From contig NC_062222.1 of the NCBI RefSeq assembly GCF_902686445.1, positions 40,485,792 through 40,549,791 on the forward strand: a stretch of DNA of 64,000 bases, given 5' to 3'. This DNA comes from Sciurus carolinensis (taxonomy: Eukaryota > Chordata > Mammalia > Rodentia > Sciuridae). A program made the translations under genes and the position numbers. Below the pieces are notes generated by a model that worked only from the letters and a program-made list of their open reading frames with translations, did not search any database and was not told where the DNA came from. This document shows, piece after piece, positions 25,513 to 36,455 of this stretch (the first letter of the stretch is position 1; each line of letters opens with the position of its first letter).

Positions 25513-25795
25513 CTGAGTGCCTAACTGCCTTAGAAGACAGGGCCCTCAGCTTACCTGAGTACCTAACTGCCCTAGGACAGGGGTTAATTGCCCTAGAGAC
25601 AGGGTCCTCAGCTTACCTGAGTACCTAACTGCCCTAGGACAGGGGTTAACTGCCCTAGAGACAGGGCCCTCAGCTTACCTGAGTACCTAACTGCCCTAGG
25701 ACAGGGGTTAACTGCCCTAGAGACAGGGTCCTCAGCTTACCTGAGTACCTAACTGCCTCAGAGAAAGAGACAGGGTCCTCAGCTTACCTCGCTAC
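25513..25795. repeat. 62-bp minisatellite
   Basis: Three full 62-bp units (25554-25615, 25616-25677, 25678-25739) differ at only a few bases, with partial units on both sides. On the minus strand each unit contains ACTCAGGTAAGCTGAGG, which includes a perfect splice-donor consensus CAG|GTAAG. Confidence 0.92.
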
Positions 25796-26054
25796 TTAGA
25801 GCAAGACTCTTGAATTTGACAAACACACAAACACAAAATACATACATTTTTACACTTCAACTGTAGTGTCCTTTGCGACCTTTAGTTTTTGATTGACCCT
25901 ATTTCTTTTTACTATCCCTCGTCCTTAAACTGCTCTGGCCAGAGACTTCTGCGAGGTTCCTACTTTTCCTGCCATACCTATTCCCGGAGGCGGATCTTGA
26001 ATTTTCCCTTGCCCTATTCCTGCAAGTTTCCTCAGTTTCCCCACCATGCAGACT

Positions 26055-26379
26055 AGTAACATCCATTTGCCATAGATGATTAGGTAACAGTCCTTTAGGA
26101 TTAACTCCTATAGAAGGTGGATGATGAAGGACTGTACACTGGCCACAAGATTTAACAATAGCATGTGCAGTTTCTTTAGTAATGGGAAACTTGTTTTAAT
26201 GTTGTAGAATTAACATGGAATTGTTGATGATAATTTTTTGCTGCCTCAAATGCAGAAAAAATGTGGGAATCCTTAGTTGCTATGTCTGCTACATTATTCC
26301 CTAGAGCTAAAGGTCCAGGTAAATTGGTATGAGCTCTGATATGTCCAATAAAGAAAGAATTATAACAATCCCAAATCAT
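26055..26379 (-). pseudogene. pol: RNase H end and integrase N-terminal zinc domain
   Basis: The frame at 26176-26379 contains FIGHIRAHTNLPGPLA, a segment typical for the end of betaretroviral RNase H, then an integrase start with HHCC-type histidines (YHQQFH). The zinc-site cysteines (CGQC) and the HLWQMDVT start of the catalytic core follow in another frame up to 26055, where the nested block begins. A frameshift near 26180 and the insertion make it non-functional. Confidence 0.8.
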
Positions 26380-26975
26380 TTGTTGTAAAGTCCGTAAAGG
26401 ATAAACAATAGTAGAGTTCGAGGCAATAAGCCCTGCACATTCTAAGTTACTGAGAGCTTGAACTACATATAAACTATCTGAGTAGGGAAAAGGAATGTTT
26501 GGACTTTATCTAGGTAACAAATAGCTCCGGTTCCTGTTTTGGATTCATCAGTGAAAATCACAGGAGCCTTAGGAATAGGTTGTTGTCAGGTAACTCTTGG
26601 GAATAGTACAGAATTATTGCTACAAAATTGTACATAAGGATGTTTAGGATAGTGAATATCAAAGTTAGCTTGAGTGGAGCATCTAACAACAGTCCAAGAA
26701 TCCATGAAATTAGATAACCAAGAAAGTTGATGCTTATCATAGGGAATAATGATAGTAGCTGGATGAATTCCAAACACTGTGATAGATGATTTAAGTGCCT
26801 TTAAGATTACTTGAGTTACTGCTTCAGGGTAGGGTAAGAGAGTTTTATTGGGTGAACAGGCTAGATGGACCCAAAACAAGGGACCCTCTTGCCAAAAGAC
26901 TCCAAGTGGGTAGTTTCTTGTTAGGAATAACAATGAATTGTAATGGCTGAGAGAGATCAATACGATCTACTTGGA
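26380..26975 (-). pseudogene. pol: RT connection domain and RNase H start
   Basis: The frame at 26586-26960 reads through a connection-domain segment (PLGVFWQEGPLFWVHL, then a PYPEAVTQ stretch). After a frame change it continues into APVIFTDES, the first catalytic Asp region of RNase H. Stops and frameshifts interrupt the rest. Confidence 0.7.
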
Positions 26976-27002
26976 CCTTAGCTAATCTTTTTTGTATAAT
27001 AT

Positions 27003-27370
27003 TCAAAACCAGACGCGCTTCAGGAGTGAGCTCTCTGGGAGATGTGGGATGGGGATCCCCTTGTAAGATATTAATTGGGCTCCTAAGAATTCTTGTGTAG
27101 TACCAACTTGAACCTTTTCAGGGGCTATAATGAGTCCCCATAATATGAGTTGTTCTATTAATTCAGAGTAAATATCCTTTAAAATATCTTCCTCAGAGTG
27201 GCATAATAATATATTTGGAGTATTAAAAATAGGGGCATTCCAAGGAGAAGTTGAAGGTCTAATATGATTTGCTTCTAATTGTTGTTGTACCAGTTCTTGG
27301 GCCGCTTTAAATTTTTCTAATGTCAGGGGCCACTGAGAGACCCACACTGGTGCATTGAATTTCCAAGTTA
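27003..27370 (-). pseudogene. pol: Reverse transcriptase with deleted catalytic core
   Basis: The frame begins in the RT fingers (VSQWPLTLEKF, then a SPWNAPIF segment) and at about 27224 jumps directly to the region that normally follows the YMDD box (ILLCHSEEDILKDI). The primer-grip region follows (IIAPEKVQ, then EFLGAQL). The polymerase active site, including YMDD, is therefore lost by an in-frame deletion. It follows protease after a frame shift near 27374, as in betaretroviruses. Confidence 0.8.
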
Positions 27371-27373
27371 TTT

Positions 27374-27835
27374 TTACATACTTTTGTTCAGTGGCCCCAA
27401 GGAAAAACCCAAGCCTTGGCGACCTTGATTGCCCTTAACACTAATTGGCTGGGTACTTCCCTGGCCATAGTGGCCTATCCCCTTGTCCCATTTATGACCT
27501 TGTTTTACCATTAGATTTTGAGCCTTTTGGCTATAATGGCCTTCTGTAGTGAGTACTAAATCCATTTGCATGAGAATATCTCTGCCCCATAAATTAACAG
27601 GTAAATGGTCTAAGACACAAGGTTGAAATGTTCCCTGTTGGCCCTCTTCATTTTTCCAAGTTAATACAGCACTACTCCTTTGTGGGCTAGTAGCTACACC
27701 CAATCCCCTTAAAGTTTGTTCCGCTACTTGTAGAGGCCATTCTTTTGGCCAATCTTTTAGGGTAATAATGCTAATATCAGCTCCTGTATCTAGGAGTCCC
27801 GAAAACTCTTTATTTTTAATCATTAGTTTGAGCAT
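27374..27835 (-). CDS. pro: Betaretroviral-type aspartic protease with G-patch
   Basis: The open frame of 153 codons has the active-site triad motif LLDTGADISII near residues 14-24. The flap region follows, then the conserved LWGRDIL near residue 83, and a C-terminal G-patch with GIGHYGQG and QGLGF. It is the best-preserved coding part of this provirus and is in frame from the end of dUTPase. The order dUTPase-protease, with a G-patch, is that of betaretroviruses. It is uninterrupted, but no frame for Gag precursors exists here, so any product would depend on elements elsewhere. Confidence 0.8.
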   Translation of the reverse strand: MLKLMIKNKEFSGLLDTGADISIITLKDWPKEWPLQVAEQTLRGLGVATSPQRSSAVLTWKNEEGQQGTFQPCVLDHLPVNLWGRDILMQMDLVLTTEGHYSQKAQNLMVKQGHKWDKGIGHYGQGSTQPISVKGNQGRQGLGFSLGPLNKSM

Positions 27836-27849
27836 AGGCCTATTTTTAG

Positions 27850-28160
27850 ATCCATTGTAAGATAAGCAAAATCAACCCCAGAAGATCCCAAACCTGCAGT
27901 TCCCCTAGTTGCTGTGGTCGATGGAAAAAATTTTATGAAGGCTGGGAATAATCAAGAGCTGAACTATGCGGTCCCCAGGTGATATGGACATCATTCCTTG
28001 AGGAGAATGAGCAAGAACTTTAATTTCTCCTGTAAAATCAGAGTCAATAACTCCAGGGATAACTAAGTCCCCTGTGTGCACTAGAGCTCCTACCTAATAA
28101 AATTCCAACAGTATCAGGAGGTAAGGGACCTTTTAGGTCTATAGGGCAAATCCTTTAAGG
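27850..28160 (-). pseudogene. dUTPase domain remnant
   Basis: Minus-strand frames show GVIDSDFTGEI (dUTPase motif 3), GDRIVQLLI (motif 4) and RGTAGLGSSG (motif 5) in the right order, separated by a frame change. dUTPase fused upstream of protease is a betaretroviral trait; the enzyme hydrolyses dUTP. The N-terminal motifs are decayed or missing. Confidence 0.75.
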
Positions 28161-28367
28161 GACCTTCCATGCGCATTCGTGACATTTCAGTGCCCATTAG
28201 CTACCGCTAAACAAACCAAAAGGCAGACCACTTTAACTAATAAAACAAAAGCGAAAGCATACACAAACACTTAGTCTCCTTCGCTTATCCTGCGAACTTT
28301 AACCTGGCCAGACTGTACTTTACTTACCCTGTATTTACCTGATCAGTTCCTTCTTTGTAACTCTAGT
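28161..28367 (-). other. 5' leader of the provirus, gag deleted
   Basis: Between the primer site and dUTPase there is only about 210 bp. A GGTAAATACAGGGTAAG stretch (minus strand, near 28350-28325) offers splice-donor-like sites. No gag coding sequence is visible, so gag was removed by a large deletion. Confidence 0.6.
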
Positions 28368-28385
28368 TCCCGGGTTTCGACACCA
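28368..28385 (-). promoter_or_regulatory. Primer binding site, tRNA-Phe type
   Basis: TGGTGTCGAAACCCGGGA on the minus strand, four bases inside the 5' LTR end. It fits the complement of the tRNA-Phe 3' end with one C-to-T change at a CpG. Confidence 0.8.
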
Positions 28386-28389
28386 CTTA

Positions 28390-28705
28390 TGATCGCCCAC
28401 CGCCCGCAGGGACAATCACAACGCGTACGCTCTTCTTGATCACAGGAACCAAAAGGGGCTTTATTCCACAAGTCTCAGACTTATATTGAGAACATCAGCC
28501 TATCAGAGAGTAGACTACCAGGAAAGTCAGCCTATCAAGGAACAGTCTCCAGGCAGATACCAGGATTGTCTCATGTACAACAGCCAACCAGGGTTACTTC
28601 CTAAAACTTGTATATGAGTGCAGCTATATCTGGCAAGCTGCCAGGCGCCATCTTAGAGATCAGGCCATGGTGCAGCTCTGGGACCCTCAGAGCCCGCCCC
28701 TGACA
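28390..28705 (-). repeat. 5' LTR of the betaretrovirus-like provirus
   Basis: 316 bp and colinear with 21529-21844 without gaps by eye. Twelve substitutions, many at CpG sites. Confidence 0.92.
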
Positions 28706-29687
28706 AGTTTTAATATTTAACATTAACATAATTAAAATATTTGACAATGAATGTATCACTTGAATACAATGAAATATTATAGGATATTTGGGGACATATT
28801 CAAACTTCTACAACTTTACTATTTGAAAAAAAATTATTTTCATCACTTTTTAAAAAGTACTAAAACACTCATAACTCTTTTAAGTTTTTGTAACTTTTGA
28901 ATTTTACAAAATTGTAATCAGTAGTAAGTTTTAATATTTCTATGCTCATTTTGTCAGGAAGAATGTTGATGCTGAGTATAAGTTATTGTACCAAATCTCT
29001 CATCTCATAAGCATGTGAATATTTGAAAGCCTATGCTTTATTATTGCCATATACATCCACTCTACATTTATAATTCTTTTTATTTTTTTTAGTATTGTGT
29101 ATCTTTATTGTTTTACTTCTAGAATGAAATTATTTCACTTTCTCTTAGTTTTTTTTAATTGAGCTACAATTGAGAAAAAATATTAATTTATTACTATTGC
29201 TAGCATAGTAAATTTTAAAAAAGAGACAAAAAGGACATGAAACTCACTGTTTTGATAATATTCACAAACTACACTGGGTTGTAACAAATGAGTTAACACA
29301 AAATCAGTTGTAAATGAATTACTTTACTTCATTTTTATCACAAGTATTATGATGCTTTGAAGATTAAGTTTGATCATATGCTTTCTTGGATGATTGCAAG
29401 AGATACATATATCTTATATAGCTTTTACTTTTAAGAAATTATATTAACTGAATTAACCCTATACTAGTAAGCTGCAAAGTGATAGATACATTATCATTTA
29501 GTAGTTGGTATACTTGCACCAAATAGTTATGAAATAATTTTCATTTATTCTCTATCTTTAAAAAGCCAGGCATTTGTTAATGTACAACTCACCTGACCTT
29601 TGGCGTACCTAAAAATCCCTTAACCATCCAAATCACAATTTAATTTTTTTCAGGAGTTCTTTGCTTTTTACGTTTACAGCAATAAAC
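28706..29687. other. AT-rich intergenic DNA, nothing recognised
   Basis: No gene or clear repeat was seen. Confidence 0.55.
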
Positions 29688-30273
29688 TGTTAGGGTCCTG
29701 TTCTGACCTCGGAGAGTCAAAGTGAACACAAAGTAATGCAAATCACATAACAGGTTTTATTAAAGCAAGCTCGAGCCTGGACCACAACCAGCCCCTCAGA
29801 CTGATACAATGGCTGCAGGGGGGAAGCAGCCCTGAGTGGCGAGAAAGCACTCTATTTAAGAGCTTTTTCAGCATTCATACACAAGGACCTGTACATTATT
29901 GGTTAAAATTCAGATAGCTAAATATTTGTCCTCTTTTGGTTTGGTCCCTCCACTTTATTTGAATCTTATTGGGTCCTGCCAAAACTGAACGATCCTGGAT
30001 GCAGCAGGGAGGAGGGAGAGGGATCAGGGCGAGTTTCCCCTGTCCTTGATAGATGGGGTCTCCGGACAGCTGCACATTCCTCAGATAGATATCTCTGAAC
30101 AGCATTGATAAACCTGGGGCCCAGCACATCCCATTTGACCTGTATTGGCCCTTAAAGGCGCCACTGCGGCTGCTGGCATCCTCAGTGCCTGCATGCCCTT
30201 TTCCTGGGGGCCCAGTTCATGAAATAGCTTGTTTATACAAGAAGGCTGCACAGATGGCACCCCGTTCTCAACA
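29688..30273 (-). mobile_element. Solo class I ERV LTR
   Basis: 586 bp with TGTTGAGAAC start and CCTAACA end on the minus strand, flanked by AAAC on both sides (29684-29687 and 30274-30277), a 4-bp duplication typical of gammaretrovirus-like ERVs. On the minus strand a TATA-like CTTAAATAGA (29860-29851) precedes AATAAA (29761-29756). The 77-codon frame inside has no viral similarity. A provirus was probably reduced to a solo LTR by recombination. Confidence 0.8.
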
Positions 30274-30277
30274 AAAC

Positions 30278-32240
30278 ATATAGATTTTAGACTTATGCAT
30301 TAGTGCTGATATCAGAATGATCTCAATGTCAGCCCATTTACTACATCAAGACTTCATTTAAGTTCAGTAGGCAGACTTGAAGAGAAAAGTAAAGTGGTAC
30401 TAAAATAAAGATATTATGCCTTTTAGTTAATTAATAATTAAATTGACATTTTGTTATCAGGAAACATAAGCATGCTCAGAGACTCTAACGAAATATCTGG
30501 TATAGTCTGGTATAGTTTAGAAATCATTTCTTCCTTTCGAGACTGAGACCTTGCCTACTTTTAAAGAATTGATAAAGATATACTTAGTATGAATAGAGCA
30601 TGTTAATCAGGTATATACTTCTTGACATTCATTATTTAGTAATAAAGGGGTTATGGAGGTAGGAGGAGTGAAGAAACCCAAAATTTTAGGTAAAAAAAAT
30701 GAATCTTAATGTAGATTTTAAAGTTTCACTTTGCGATAATTTTTCCCAACTGACAATATACTTGTCCCCAGGAGGCTTGATTAGATCTTTAATTAACTCA
30801 ATCTGGAAGTGCAATGACCTCTAATTAAATTAAATTTTCTTTCTCCTGGCAGCAATTTAATAAACTTATTCAAATAAGTTTCACAGCTATACAAAATCAA
30901 AACCAATTAGAAGCTAATAATGAAGTATGTCAGTAGGTGTACAAATTAGAAAAAAAAGAAACTTTTGTCTATTTATCACAATTATGAGGATTAAATATTT
31001 GATTTTTATAAGTGAAGCAATATGTAAATATATAGATATAGTACATACATGCAATAGAGCTGCAAAATACATCAGAATTTAAAAATTCTAATTATTTTTC
31101 CAAATGGTTTCTCTCCAAATCAATTTTTCCACCACTATCACTTTTATGAAGTTCTAATTTTGAATTGCCTGCACAATTAGTGTGAGTTGTATTTAAAGTT
31201 AAACTGCACAGCATTACTATGCTGACTACAGACTTCTTTTCTGCTGTAATATTTAAAAATAAATTAAATTCCTAATGCTTCATAATATGAGTACACATAT
31301 TCTCTATTTTGCACTGTTTTTGTTTTTAATTAGGAAAACTTGAGAATAGGAAAAAAGACAAAAATAAGTTAGGAAAAAGGACAAATTAGTAAAATGTTTA
31401 GAGAACTTTCTGTGCAAAGAAACATTTATTATTATCAGGTTTGTTGAAAATGTATAAGATAAACAGGATAAGGCAGTATAATAATAATTTTCATATTTTT
31501 ATCAAAATCCTGCAAAGGGGAGTGAGAGGATTTTATTTTTTTCTTAGTTATAATGATATTCAGTAAATTATTAATTATAAAATATTTTTCTAAAATGAAT
31601 TTCTTTGAAAGTTTACCACCACTTCTGACAATATAGACTGATCAATAATCTCACACATGAAATAAAAGCATCCTAAATAGAAACTTAAATAATAAATTTT
31701 AATTAACATATTTTCAAAACAAAATGCATTTATAGTTTGGATGCCATGGAATAAAAGATTTCAGATCATGAGCCCTGGTGTGAGATGCACTAGACTATAA
31801 TTCCAAATCAGCTACTATATTAGGTTTCTTAAAGAGGAAAACAAGAAGCAATTTTATATATATATATACACACATACATATACATATGTGAATTTATGAA
31901 ATTTATGAGATTGATTTACATAATCAGAGGCATGCCACAATAGCCAGTTCCAAGCAGGAGAGTCATAAAAATCATTTTCTGCTCATTCCATGAAGCTGGA
32001 ATTCTCAGAACAAAACAAAGACAAATAATGCAGTCTATGTCTGAGGGTAAAGGCCTTTCTCTAGAGAAAGATTATGTTCAAAAGCTGAAGAATCTGGAGT
32101 ATGATATCCACAAAAGCAGTAGCAACAAAGAATGTACCTTCTCAAGAAGAATCAAGATGTACACATGTATGAACTTGCACCTTCTGCTATTCCTGACTCT
32201 GAATTCCCAGGATATTGGATGATGTTGTCAGATTATAGGG
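30278..32240. other. AT-rich intergenic DNA, nothing recognised
   Basis: No gene was seen. An alternating TA/CA tract lies at about 31855-31885. Confidence 0.5.
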
Positions 32241-32248
32241 TGTTTTCT

Positions 32249-32300
32249 TTTTTTTTTTTTTTTTTGGGGGGGGGTGGGTGCTGGGGATCGAACCTATCAA
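32249..32300 (-). mobile_element. Truncated ID SINE
   Basis: A poly-T run and G-run are followed by TGCTGGGGATCGAACC, the antisense 3' end of an ID element; only the B-box half remains. Confidence 0.6.
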
Positions 32301-32609
32301 TCTTCTCCGAAAACATCTTCACAGACACACCCAGAAGTATGTTTTATCAATTTTCTAGGTATCCTTCAATACAATAAAAATAAACCCAAAATTAACCATC
32401 AGTTACTTAATAACTTTATAAACATGGGCAAACAACATTTGTCACTACAGTTAGTTCATCTGTAACAGAGGCAACAACAATGTTCCTATTACATATTTTT
32501 TGAAGTATTTAATCGAAAACAAAAACGCAAAATACCTTGTTAGATTTGATTGTGGTAAAGTCTCAATATTATTGCCATTATATTTTATTGTTTATATTAT
32601 TATTTGAAA

Positions 32610-32935
32610 AGCATCCAGAAAAACCATTCTGAAAGCAGGAACTCACACAAGAGGTTTTATTAGGTAGAGAAGCAGAGTGTCTGCCCTGAAGAGAGAGAGA
32701 GAATGGTGGTGGAGATATTCTTAAGGAGCGGTATTTCGCAGGCTAATTAACAATGGACCTATGACTGGCTAGGAAGTTTGTAGAAAACAATCTGGACCAA
32801 TGACTGCAGAGAATGTTTGCAGGTTGATGAATAGACCACTGGCTGGTTAGGATATTTGCAGACTGATGATCTGGGTTGTAAAATAGTGTGGCAGGGGCAG
32901 AATACTGGGGCAGCAAAATAGCAGATCTGATGCCA
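32610..32935 (-). mobile_element. Probable ERV LTR fragment
   Basis: On the minus strand CCTAATAAAACCTC gives a polyadenylation signal near 32665-32655 in an LTR-like context, similar in position to the class I LTR at 29688. The ends are not defined. Confidence 0.35.
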
Positions 32936-33639
32936 ATATTATGGTCATTAATACCATGTTGACATGAGCAATTATTATGAACGTTGACTACTCAGTTGAA
33001 ATATATTTAGAGATATCGTTTATATGATTATATTTAATTATGCATCCTCATGATGGAAAGAAATTTGCTATCATTACCACTATTATAGTACACAAATTGC
33101 AAATTTATCTTACCCAAATTAGTAACTAGTGCATTTTCTTGCAAGTAACCATAGTGATGACTTTAATGATTAAAACTTCTTGCCTTTTAAGTAATTTTTA
33201 TATTTACAAATTATTTATCTTAACTTTGAGTTTATAATAAAGGTTAACTTCTCTATTTTTCAATATTTACCTTCTCTAATGTTTTCAATATTTGCTCGGT
33301 ATAAATTTAATATAAAATTCTAAGGCATCTGTAATGATTTACATTTTCCAGAGCAAGTCGTGAATGTGCTTTTTTCTTGCACAACTTACAATATTATACA
33401 TAATTCTTTTAGACACATTTTGATGTTGGAAACCGCAAATGCACATCCTTTGTTAATTTCTTGATAAGTCTGCTCTGTTGTCTGGTGAGGCCCTATTCAA
33501 AGAGAAAATTCCGTGGTTGCCATGGAGCTTATCAGTTCATGACCTTAGTTCAGGCTTCAGCCTCCCAGGGGTGGAGAATTTTTGAGTGCAGACTGATGAC
33601 TGTAATTGGGCTGTTCAAACTTCTTGCCTCTGTTCTGTT

Positions 33640-33765
33640 TTCTTTTTTTTTTAATTATTATTATTATTATTATTATTATTGTATACAAATGGGATACATG
33701 TTGTTTTTCTATTTGTACATGGAGTCAAGGCATACCATTTGTGTAATCATACGTTGGAAAATAAT
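33640..33765 (-). mobile_element. Very short L1 3' end
   Basis: A T-run and (TTA)n tract are followed by GTATACAAATGGGATACATG, the antisense of the sciurid L1 3' end that is also present in sense at about 2050-2085. Confidence 0.75.
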
Positions 33766-33772
33766 GAACCAT

Positions 33773-34170
33773 TGCAATGGTTTGAATGTGGTTTGGGTTT
33801 CCCCAAAGAATCCATGCTTTAGAAACTTGATTCCCAGTGTGGCAGAAAGAGATAGTGTGGCCTGTTTGAAAGTGGAGCCCAGTGGGAGGTCCTGAAGATA
33901 ACACCCTCAGAAGGAATGGAGATAGAACTTACAGAACTTCTGAGACCCCAAGAGAGAAAGTAGTTAAAAACATCTGACACTGACTCCTGAATCTCCCTTG
34001 TTTCCTGCTTGAGGATGTGATTAATCTCTCTTATCATTACTACCAGTGTTTCCCTGCATGTGACCCATCATGAGGTCCAGAACTGTGTTTATGCCAGCAC
34101 AATGTCTTAGAATCTCCAGTACTGTCAATTAAATAAATTTCTTTTCTCAGGTATTTTAATATACTAACAC
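33773..34170 (+). mobile_element. MaLR LTR, solo
   Basis: It starts TGCAATGGTTTGAATGTGG and contains AATAAATTTCTTTTCTC near its end, with the block order of MaLR (MST/ORR-like) LTRs. Diverged. Confidence 0.55.
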
Positions 34171-34810
34171 CAAATGAATATAACCATCAATATAAGACTT
34201 TATGTCTGAATGTTTGCTGTAGTGATCTATGTATCTATCTGTATACCATACAATACTCTCTTAATAGCTATAGATATTAAATTTAGAAATCATGAAGTAT
34301 ACATTCTCCAACTTAACCTCAGTTGTAAATTATTTTGACTCTTTTGACTATCATTATCAATATTGAGTTTATGATAAACTTGTTTAATGTTGTATAAACT
34401 ATTGTGCTGAATTTGGATAGGGATTGTATGGAATCTGTCAATTAATTTGGACAAAATCTCATCTTAACTATGTAAAGTAATTTAATCAATAAATATTCAA
34501 CATTTCTCTAATATTTAGCAAAATATGACCATTACCACTGATATTTCTCTGGTCAATTTTATGTAATTATTGACTTTTTTATACCAGCTTTATCATACTC
34601 AAGATAATATATCTTATAATCAATGACAGATTAGTGTTATGCTGAAATACCATGAGCCATTAAACTTCCTCACCATTTCTGACGGATCTGTACATGAAAA
34701 ATGCATCCAAATTTAGGGCTCTTGGCACATCTGCACATACTTTTACTTTCTGTCAAAATCCTACTTGTGTAAAATATGTGCATATATAGGCATATAGATA
34801 GGTAGAATCC

Positions 34811-35296
34811 TGTTCTAGGCTGAATAAGGCACCCAATCCCAAAGATTTTCACATAATACCTAGAGTCTATGTGTGTGCTACCTTTCATGATAAAAAAGAC
34901 TTTCCAGGTGTAGTTAGGTAAGGATCTTGAGAGAGGAAGATTATCCTGTATTGTCTAAGTGATATAATGTAACCATACAGGTCCTTATAAGAGGGAAGCA
35001 GGAATGTCAGAGTCAAAGGAAGTAGAAAATGGGACAAAAGAAAAGATTGGAGTCCTGCTGCCACAAGCCAAAAATGCAAGAAACAAAAGCTGGAAGACCC
35101 AATAAATGTTTTTTTTTTTTTTTTTTTTTTTCCCCAAAGCTCCCAGAAGGAACCAATAATCTGCCTATACCCTGACTTAAGCTCAGTGAGACTGATTTTT
35201 GTCTTCTGACTTCCAGAATTACAAGATACATTTTTCTTGTTTTAAGCCACTAAATTTGTAGTAAATTTGTCACAGTAGTATTAGGAAACTAATACA
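34811..35296 (+). mobile_element. MLT1-type LTR, interrupted by a T-run
   Basis: The 3' part carries CTGACTTCCAGAATTACAAG and TTTAAGCCACTAAATTTG, hallmarks of MLT1 LTRs. A run of about 22 T's (about 35109-35130) lies inside, perhaps from a later small insertion. Confidence 0.65.
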
Positions 35297-36295
35297 AGAC
35301 CTCTCTTCCTTTATGACCTTGGCTGCAGCATGGCAAATGTGTTTAGCCTCTCAGATTATGTTATATATATGGGAGTTATCAAGGTTCACTACAGCTGTCT
35401 CATTGCCTGGTTACCCCATTATACTTCTGGATAGTATTTGCACCCACTAGATCACAATTTCAGGCTGGCTCTAACTTTGGACTTTCTAGGTTTTTTTATT
35501 GTTTGTTTTACATCAAAATTTGATGTATTTGATGATACCTGAAACTTGGGGATGCTTCAGACTCTACTCCAAAATCAAATAGCCTCTTCTGGTGACAAAG
35601 TTGCTGGGTTATAGGACGTGCACTGCCGTGGTAAAATTGCCTGCTAATGAAACCTGGGGCTACTGGAGTAGCCCCAAACAAAAATGTTGTAGAGTTACAT
35701 TCTTCTAAACCATGGTTCAACATTTTTCTTGAATAAATGTTTCTCGATTTGTTATATGTCTTTGGTTAACTTACAGGGTTTGAAGGTGGGTTGTTTTTGA
35801 AAAATGTGTTAACTTTATCCTTCCTAACTGGAGTAAGTATCTGCCCAGTTCCTTACTCTTTATTTTAAAATGTTTCTTACAATACCATTTTATATTAACA
35901 AAGATGTTTTAAGTATTAATCATAGAAATTTTATTCTATTTATATTTGTCACTGTGTCTTGGCTTTTGCAGACATATATACATCTATGTGATTTTTAAAT
36001 AATTCTGATATTCTTTGACTATTGCAATGTAGATATGGAAATTATTTGGTAATAGCAATTCTTAAAATTGGCATTTTATGTCTATGTAGTCAAAAACCTA
36101 AAGTAGTGTTACTGTATTAAGTACAATCAGAGCAGCAAACATGAAAATCTGGCCTTTGAGGTGCCTGAATCTTTTGATTTGGACATGTTAACATGTATGC
36201 CACAGTTACTACATAGTCCTCATGCCAAGAAAATGAGTTACTTTCATTCATGGGATTGTATATCATCCTATGAGGGAAATTAGAAGTGAATTAGT
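35297..36295. other. Intergenic DNA, possible old LTR
   Basis: A GAATAAATGTTTCTCG segment near 35731 may be the R/U5 of an old LTR, but I cannot bound it. There is no coding evidence. Confidence 0.3.
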
Positions 36296-36296
36296 T

Positions 36297-36455
36297 TGGG
36301 ACTGGGGGTACAGCTCAGTTGGTAGAATGCCTGCCTCACTTTGAACAAGTCCCTGGGTTCAATCCCAAGCAACAGACACACACACACACACACACATACA
36401 CACACACACACAGAATTGGATTCCAGGGGGAAAAAAAAAAAAAAAAAAAAAAAGA
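36297..36455 (+). mobile_element. ID SINE with (CA)n and poly-A
   Basis: A tRNA-Ala-like head GGGGGTACAGCTCAGTTGG (A box) and GGGTTCAATCCC (B box) is followed by a CA repeat (about 36374-36412) and a run of about 23 A's. Confidence 0.8.

Larger units (their letters stand above)
23797..26054 (-). mobile_element. Nested defective betaretrovirus-like block inside integrase
   Basis: About 2.26 kb interrupts the integrase coding region of the host provirus. AGTAAC occurs at both edges (23791-23796 and 26055-26060), and on the minus strand integrase coding resumes immediately outside it. A 6-bp repeat fits the target duplication of class II ERVs, or a microhomology junction. Inside, in minus order, are a leader with a 62-bp tandem repeat, gag pieces with a capsid-like segment and one zinc knuckle, then an Env membrane anchor. 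pol and most of env are absent. I could not find LTRs: the left end reads TGTCATC on the plus strand but the right end has no matching terminus. Confidence 0.6.
21529..28705 (-). mobile_element. Betaretrovirus-like ERV provirus, gag-less, with nested insert
   Basis: Two 316-bp LTRs enclose, in minus-strand order, a tRNA-Phe-type primer site, dUTPase, protease, RT remnant, RNase H, integrase (split by a nested block), Env, a CTE, a polypurine tract and the 3' LTR. Protease and Env TM are of betaretrovirus (class II) type. gag is missing: the leader passes into dUTPase within about 230 bp. By hand I count 12 differences between the two LTRs (about 4%), which suggests an insertion a few million years old at typical rodent rates. 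Flanks show AGTTTT on both sides, offset by two bases from the LTR on the left, so the target duplication is approximate. Confidence 0.9.

Noticed and set aside
25513..25795. CRISPR-like array
   Set aside because: The units are contiguous without distinct spacers, and the sequence is mammalian.
29896..30129. 77-codon antisense frame resembling a protein
   Set aside because: It falls inside the solo LTR between its promoter and end signals and has no family resemblance.
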